Source: Pseudomonas faucium
Lineage (GTDB): Bacteria; Pseudomonadota; Gammaproteobacteria; Pseudomonadales; Pseudomonadaceae
Assembly: GCF_021602585.1 (NCBI RefSeq)
Contig: NZ_BQIP01000001.1
Span: forward strand, 496,001 to 560,000
DNA: 64,000 nucleotides
Direction of reading: 5' to 3'
Shown: piece after piece, positions 60,681 to 64,000 of the stretch
Position numbering within the stretch: position 1 is the first letter of the stretch
How the letters are laid out: every line of letters starts with the position of its first letter
Made by a program: the position numbers and the translations under genes
The notes under the pieces: generated by a model
Database searches by the model: none
What the model saw: only the letters and a program-made list of their open reading frames with translations
Told to the model about the DNA's origin: nothing

Positions 60681-61805
60681 ATGTTGAAACCCTTTGCCCA
60701 GGGCCACCGTTCACTATGGGATGTGATCGGCGAGCGACGCGAACAGCAACAGCGCCTGGCCCCACCGCCGCGCCCCGTGGCGCACTACGACACCACGCGC
60801 ATGGGGCTGGCCGATGCCTGGCTGTGGCTGCCCAACCTGAGCCCGGCCGAGGCCAGGGCCGGCAAGGCGCTGGGCAAGCTGACCGCCGATTTCGAACACG
60901 ACCCACGGCTGGTCAGCCCGGCCGGGCACCGGCGCAATGTGCGGCGCATCCGTGCAGGTACTGAGCGCCCCGAAGTCCATGCCCTGCCAAGGGCGCGGCA
61001 ACTGCTACAAGGCATGTTCGGCCAGTGGCACGACTTTGCCGCCGAGCTGGACTGGGACCAGACCCAGGTCGTGCTGTTCGCGCCGACCGACATAGAGGCC
61101 GACCCGTGGCTGGATGCTGCGCTGGAAATGTGGCCATTCGACTACCTGCCCAGGCACGGTTTCATCGCCCCCGAGCAAGCCTTCGCCACCTGGCTGCCCT
61201 GGGCGCTGCAGAACGACCTGCAGGCGCCGAACCTGCTGTGCATCGGCCTCGACTCGTGGGCGACCCTGGCCAGGGCCGGCGGCCTTGCAGGCGAGCGCAT
61301 GGCAGGCGAAGCGATTGCCGTGCTGAACCTGCAACGGGTCGACCTGGCCAACCCCGAAGGCAATGCGCGCTGGCAGCTTTATCCGCCAGTGACCGAGGCC
61401 CATGGCCCGCGCGCCTTGCAGCCGCGCAAGAGCACGGGCAGTCTCGAGCAGGTGGCCGAGCAGTTGTACGAACGCAGCCGTATGGCAATCGCCGAAGTGA
61501 AGGCCCTGGTCACGGACGGCCACCACGACGACAACCGGCTTGAGCACCTGTATCAGTTCGTCAACACCTGCCTGCCCGACTGCGACCCGCAGCAGCACGT
61601 TATCGGGCATGCCCTGCTGGCGGGCGAATACGGGCATGGGATCAGCGCGATGAGCGCGCTGGCGCTCGCCTTGCAGGCGGCCAACAGCCTGCAGGGCGCG
61701 GTGCTGGTGTTCGACCGGCATGGCTCGACGCAGACCCAGGGGTGGTTGCTTGGCCCTTCGCAGGTAGCAGTTGCTGGCCTGCAAACGAGTGAGCACACCG
61801 GATGA
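60681..61805 (+). CDS. thiolase/ketosynthase-like protein, putative T6SS effector adaptor
   Basis: A 374-residue cytoplasmic-looking protein. The C-terminal part (about 325-372) resembles the glycine- and alanine-rich helices and strands of the thiolase/ketosynthase fold (G-H-A-L-L-A-G-E-Y-G-H-G, then A-A-N-S-L-Q-G). No clear catalytic cysteine motif is visible, so it is probably not an active synthase. Thiolase-like proteins of this kind (for example PA0097/PA0098 beside VgrG1b and Tse7) sit between PAAR and effector genes and are thought to act as adaptors. Here an immunity-like lipoprotein gene follows directly with a 4-base ATGA overlap; no effector intervenes. The fold call is tentative. 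Confidence 0.5.
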   Translation: MLKPFAQGHRSLWDVIGERREQQQRLAPPPRPVAHYDTTRMGLADAWLWLPNLSPAEARAGKALGKLTADFEHDPRLVSPAGHRRNVRRIRAGTERPEVHALPRARQLLQGMFGQWHDFAAELDWDQTQVVLFAPTDIEADPWLDAALEMWPFDYLPRHGFIAPEQAFATWLPWALQNDLQAPNLLCIGLDSWATLARAGGLAGERMAGEAIAVLNLQRVDLANPEGNARWQLYPPVTEAHGPRALQPRKSTGSLEQVAEQLYERSRMAIAEVKALVTDGHHDDNRLEHLYQFVNTCLPDCDPQQHVIGHALLAGEYGHGISAMSALALALQAANSLQGAVLVFDRHGSTQTQGWLLGPSQVAVAGLQTSEHTG

Positions 61806-62662
61806 TGAAGTTCGCCAGATATGCATTTTTGCTGGGGCTTGTCGGCTGTGGGGAGGCGAACATGAATCGCGAAAAGCCCACTATACGATTTGAAATTGAT
61901 ACACCTATTGACAAGGCCCTTTCATCGTCATCAGTCGACTTTAAAAAGAACTGCATGCAAGGCCTGTGCCTCTACAAATTCTCCCTATCATTCGCCAACA
62001 CCTTGCGGGCGGATGTGTCGATTAACTCCAACAATGGAAATTTAAAATTTGACGACGTTGTTAGCACCACGCTGGGCACTTTTGAAAACAACACTATCAA
62101 CAATGCCAGAGTGACACTCGGTGGCGTACCACAGGATTCCAAGCACGATCAAGCCATGCGCTACTTTTATCAGCAAATAGGCAAGCTACAAACTGCGGGT
62201 TGGAAAAGGTATATCTTTCAAAACGAAGCGAGAGTCTCCAGCGAAGAGGCCAGAAAATTCGAGAGTACTCGATCAATATTTGGCAAGCCTGTCGGCACCG
62301 GCCCATGGAAAGATCCCGCTTTAAAGCTGAGTGCAGAAGAGTGGCTTGCACTCCCAACGATAAACAGTTGGTACTTCTACAGAAACGGAGTGTATCTATT
62401 GCTTCGCGTTCAGCGCGAGAATGATACTCAAGCGCCCCAGAAGCAGGGATCGTATTTGTTTACACTCAGCTTTGAATCTGAAAGCGAATTTTATAAAGGC
62501 TTCGTTGAAGGCGAAAAAAACCGTGAAAACTGGAAGGCGCATGTGCCCGCCGAACTCAAACGCATGGCCCAGGAACGCGCCCAAACCGAAGCACGCCTGA
62601 AGCAGATGGGCATCGCCATCGACGAGGACTACCAGGACCCGCCCATCAAGGCCCTGGAATAA
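61802..62662 (+). CDS. T6SS immunity-like lipoprotein, array copy 1
   Basis: A 286-residue predicted lipoprotein with a short signal peptide and lipobox L-V-G-C near residue 16. The body is AT-rich and unlike the surrounding GC-rich genes, a sign of recent transfer. The last 32 residues (from M-A-Q-E-R-A-Q-T) are GC-rich and identical in protein to array copy 2. Copies 1 and 2 are colinear, with shared motifs K-P-V-G-T-G-P-W, G-S-Y-L-F-T-L and E-S-E-F-Y-K. No domain is recognised. Position behind PAAR and a putative adaptor, periplasmic location and duplication suggest an immunity protein against a periplasm-acting effector; this is inference. Its start overlaps the adaptor stop. Confidence 0.6.
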   Translation: MMKFARYAFLLGLVGCGEANMNREKPTIRFEIDTPIDKALSSSSVDFKKNCMQGLCLYKFSLSFANTLRADVSINSNNGNLKFDDVVSTTLGTFENNTINNARVTLGGVPQDSKHDQAMRYFYQQIGKLQTAGWKRYIFQNEARVSSEEARKFESTRSIFGKPVGTGPWKDPALKLSAEEWLALPTINSWYFYRNGVYLLLRVQRENDTQAPQKQGSYLFTLSFESESEFYKGFVEGEKNRENWKAHVPAELKRMAQERAQTEARLKQMGIAIDEDYQDPPIKALE

Positions 62663-62954
62663 CCCACTCTTCAGCCCCCACTCAGGAGATCCCTTGTCAT
62701 GGACCTGACCTTCGGCACCCCGCTCTCGCAAAGCGGCCGCCTGCTGCAGCTGACCACCCCGCTGGGTGCCGACGCGCTCCAGGCCCTGCGCGCCCACGGC
62801 GTCGAGCGCCTCGGCCGCACCCCGAACCATACGCTCATGGCATCACAATGAATAAGCAGCCGGCTTCACTATTTTTATTATTATTGACCGCCTGCGGAGC
62901 ATCGAACGTGACTGCAAACAAACCTAATGTAACGTTCTCTTTAAATGACAGCAT
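62552..62954 (+). repeat. direct repeat unit boundary, first copy
   Basis: This 403-base segment matches 63598-64000 with five single-base differences. It covers the 3' end of lipoprotein copy 1, the spacer, the vgrG stub and the first 107 bases of lipoprotein copy 2. The repeat offset is exactly 1046 bases. The second copy is cut by the window edge. Confidence 0.95.
62699..62851 (+). pseudogene. vgrG 5' fragment (stub 1), 50 codons
   Basis: The stub has its own ribosome site (AGGAGATCCC) and ATG. It encodes the N-terminal strand pattern of VgrG/TssI: L-T-F-G-T-P-L, then R-L-L-Q-L-T-T-P-L-G-A-D-A-L, then G-V-E-R-L-G-R. A full VgrG has 600 or more residues; here the frame ends after T-L-M-A-S-Q. 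The TGA stop overlaps the ATG of lipoprotein copy 2 (ATGA), so any translation of the stub would be coupled to the lipoprotein. It is best called a vgrG remnant, though it may still be translated as a leader. Confidence 0.75.
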
Positions 62955-63708
62955 CAAGAACGTACTGGCAAGCTCCACTATGCAGCTAACCAAGGACTGC
63001 ATGCTAGGAATTTGCCTCTATAAATATTCGCTTTCATTTAGCGAAGATAATCGTGCAGCTGTATCAATTAACCCTAAAACCACGACTTCCTTAAAATTTG
63101 AAGATGCGGTGAGCGTGACGCTCGGCACATATGAAAGCGATATCGTAAATGATGCAGAAATCACGCTTGGTGGCGTCAGCCCTAACTCACCACACGCCCA
63201 GGCCATGGGCTACTTCTATCAGCGAGTAGACAACTTGCTGGCACAGGGTTGGCATCGGTTCATCATGCCGAACGAGGCAAGGATACCGGGTTTAGAAGCC
63301 AAAAAATTTGAAAGCACCAGCAGGGTGCTGAGCAAGCCCGTCGGCACAGGTCCATGGCTTGACCCTTCACTGAAATTAAACTTGGAAGAGTGGCTATCGC
63401 TGCCAATGTTCAACGACTGGTACTTTTATAAAGATGGTATCTATCTGATTCTAAGCATGCAGCGAGAGAACAGCGCTGATTCGCCGCGAGAAAAGGGATC
63501 TTACCTATTTACATTAAATGCACGGTCCGAATCGGAGTTCTACAAAGAATTTGTTGCGAGTGACGATCGTGACGATTGGCTGAAACTTATTCCTGAAGAA
63601 CTCAAACGCATGGCCCAGGAACGCGCCCAAACCGAAGCACGCTTGAAGCAGATGGGCATCGCCATCGACGAGGACTACCAGGACCCGCCCATCAAGGCCC
63701 TGGAATAA
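62848..63708 (+). CDS. T6SS immunity-like lipoprotein, array copy 2
   Basis: A 286-residue predicted lipoprotein with signal peptide and lipobox L-T-A-C (cysteine 16). Roughly half of its residues match copy 1 without notable gaps, and the last 32 are identical. The body is AT-rich, the tail GC-rich. Its start is fixed by the ATGA overlap with stub 1. Tandem lipoprotein paralogues beside vgrG loci are known for phospholipase effectors (for example the immunity genes next to PldB in P. aeruginosa), but these sequences do not let me assign that family. The divergence from copy 1 suggests specificity for a different effector variant. Confidence 0.6.
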   Translation: MNKQPASLFLLLLTACGASNVTANKPNVTFSLNDSIKNVLASSTMQLTKDCMLGICLYKYSLSFSEDNRAAVSINPKTTTSLKFEDAVSVTLGTYESDIVNDAEITLGGVSPNSPHAQAMGYFYQRVDNLLAQGWHRFIMPNEARIPGLEAKKFESTSRVLSKPVGTGPWLDPSLKLNLEEWLSLPMFNDWYFYKDGIYLILSMQRENSADSPREKGSYLFTLNARSESEFYKEFVASDDRDDWLKLIPEELKRMAQERAQTEARLKQMGIAIDEDYQDPPIKALE

Positions 63709-63744
63709 CCCACTCTTCAGCCCTCACTCAGGAGATCCCTTGTC

Positions 63745-63897
63745 ATGGACCTGACCTTCGGCACCCCGCTCTCGCAAAGCGGCCGCCTGCTGCAGCTGAC
63801 CACCCCGCTGGGTGCCGACGCACTCCAGGCCCTGCGCGCCCACGGCGTCGAGCGCCTCGGCCGCACCCCGAACCATACGCTCATGGCATCACAATGA
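63745..63897 (+). pseudogene. vgrG 5' fragment (stub 2), 50 codons
   Basis: Identical in protein to stub 1, with one synonymous change, the same ribosome site and the same terminal T-L-M-A-S-Q. It again ends with an ATGA overlap onto the next lipoprotein gene. The exact repetition shows the stub belongs to the repeating unit and is not a one-off breakpoint. Confidence 0.75.
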
Positions 63898-64000
63898 ATA
63901 AGCAGCCGGCTTCACTATTTTTATTATTATTGACCGCCTGCGGAGCATCGAACGTGACTGCAAATAAACCTAATGTAACGTTTTCTTTAAATGACAGCAT
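63894..64000 (+). CDS. T6SS immunity-like lipoprotein, array copy 3 (3' partial)
   Basis: The first 35 codons are visible: signal peptide, lipobox L-T-A-C and the start of the mature protein, identical in protein to copy 2 with two synonymous changes. The remainder lies outside the window. Whether it stays identical or diverges downstream would show if the unit was simply duplicated or is a new variant. Confidence 0.65.
   Translation, partial: MNKQPASLFLLLLTACGASNVTANKPNVTFSLNDS

Larger units (their letters stand above)
63598..64000 (+). repeat. direct repeat unit boundary, second copy (cut by window end)
   Basis: Second copy of the 403-base segment at 62552, at an offset of 1046 bases. Of the five differences, four fall in coding sequence and all four are synonymous (third-position or Leu CTG/TTG changes); one is in the spacer. 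It shows that at least one more lipoprotein unit continues beyond the window. Confidence 0.95.

Noticed and set aside
62552-64000. Interpretation of the 1046-base repeat as an assembly duplication
   Set aside because: Copies 1 and 2 of the lipoprotein body differ strongly in sequence while remaining colinear, and the 403-base shared part carries five point differences, so the copies are genuinely distinct; read depth would still be a useful check.
1-64000. CRISPR arrays, tRNA or rRNA genes, transposases or integrases
   Set aside because: No regularly spaced short repeats, no cloverleaf or rRNA sequence, and no transposase or integrase motifs were noticed in any frame.

Overview
The window is high-GC proteobacterial DNA whose gene content, gene order, REP-type repeats and long T6SS operon fit a Pseudomonas of the P. 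putida group. This is a judgement from family recognition and layout; no rRNA or marker gene is present. No tRNA, CRISPR array or transposase was seen.

Positions 1-5500 hold small metabolic and regulatory genes: a 5'-partial SnoaL-like protein, a small unknown, a GlxA-type AraC regulator divergent from an SDR oxidoreductase, a LysR regulator divergent from an old-yellow-enzyme alkene reductase, and a LysE exporter. Positions 5670-15033 are dominated by a 2864-residue cyclic beta-1,2-glucan synthase-like enzyme followed by a Crp/Fnr-type regulator. Positions 15047-29801 carry membrane and sensory functions: DoxX and PotE-like proteins (convergent and overlapping), a Rho-N protein, a peroxiredoxin, an isochorismatase-fold hydrolase with an NCS1 permease, a bacteriophytochrome with HWE kinase and receiver domains, an APC permease, an MHS symporter with a ModA-like periplasmic protein and LysR regulator, and an AraJ-type MFS exporter. 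Positions 29816-33993 are a minus-strand ABC operon (ATPase, FtsX-like permease, lipocalin/CrtC-like lipoprotein) whose last gene is cut off inside a REP-associated repeat; the same repeat flanks the other side in inverted orientation. Positions 33995-38885 are a minus-strand catabolic set: IclR regulator, amidase, MFS transporter and M20 amidohydrolase.

Positions 39543-61805 are a complete type VI secretion core on the + strand: an unknown first gene, tssB, tssC, tssE, tssF, tssG, clpV/tssH, tssJ, tssK, tssL, tssM, tagF, a second TssM-like protein fused to an OmpA domain, hcp, a TssA-like ImpA_N protein, PAAR and a thiolase-like putative effector adaptor. Most genes overlap by 1-40 bases or lie within about 110 bases of each other, so they are probably co-transcribed. 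TssL lacks a peptidoglycan-binding domain; the OmpA domain on the second TssM-like protein may supply it.

The most unusual part is the end, 61802-64000. It is a tandem array of AT-rich genes for about 286-residue lipoproteins. Consecutive copies are separated by an intact 50-codon 5' stub of vgrG whose stop codon overlaps the next lipoprotein start (ATGA). The repeat period is exactly 1046 bases, and a third copy runs off the window. No effector and no full-length vgrG are present. The best reading is a pile-up of T6SS immunity-type lipoproteins deposited through repeated recombination at vgrG ends. That reading is inference, but the repeat structure itself is plain in the sequence.
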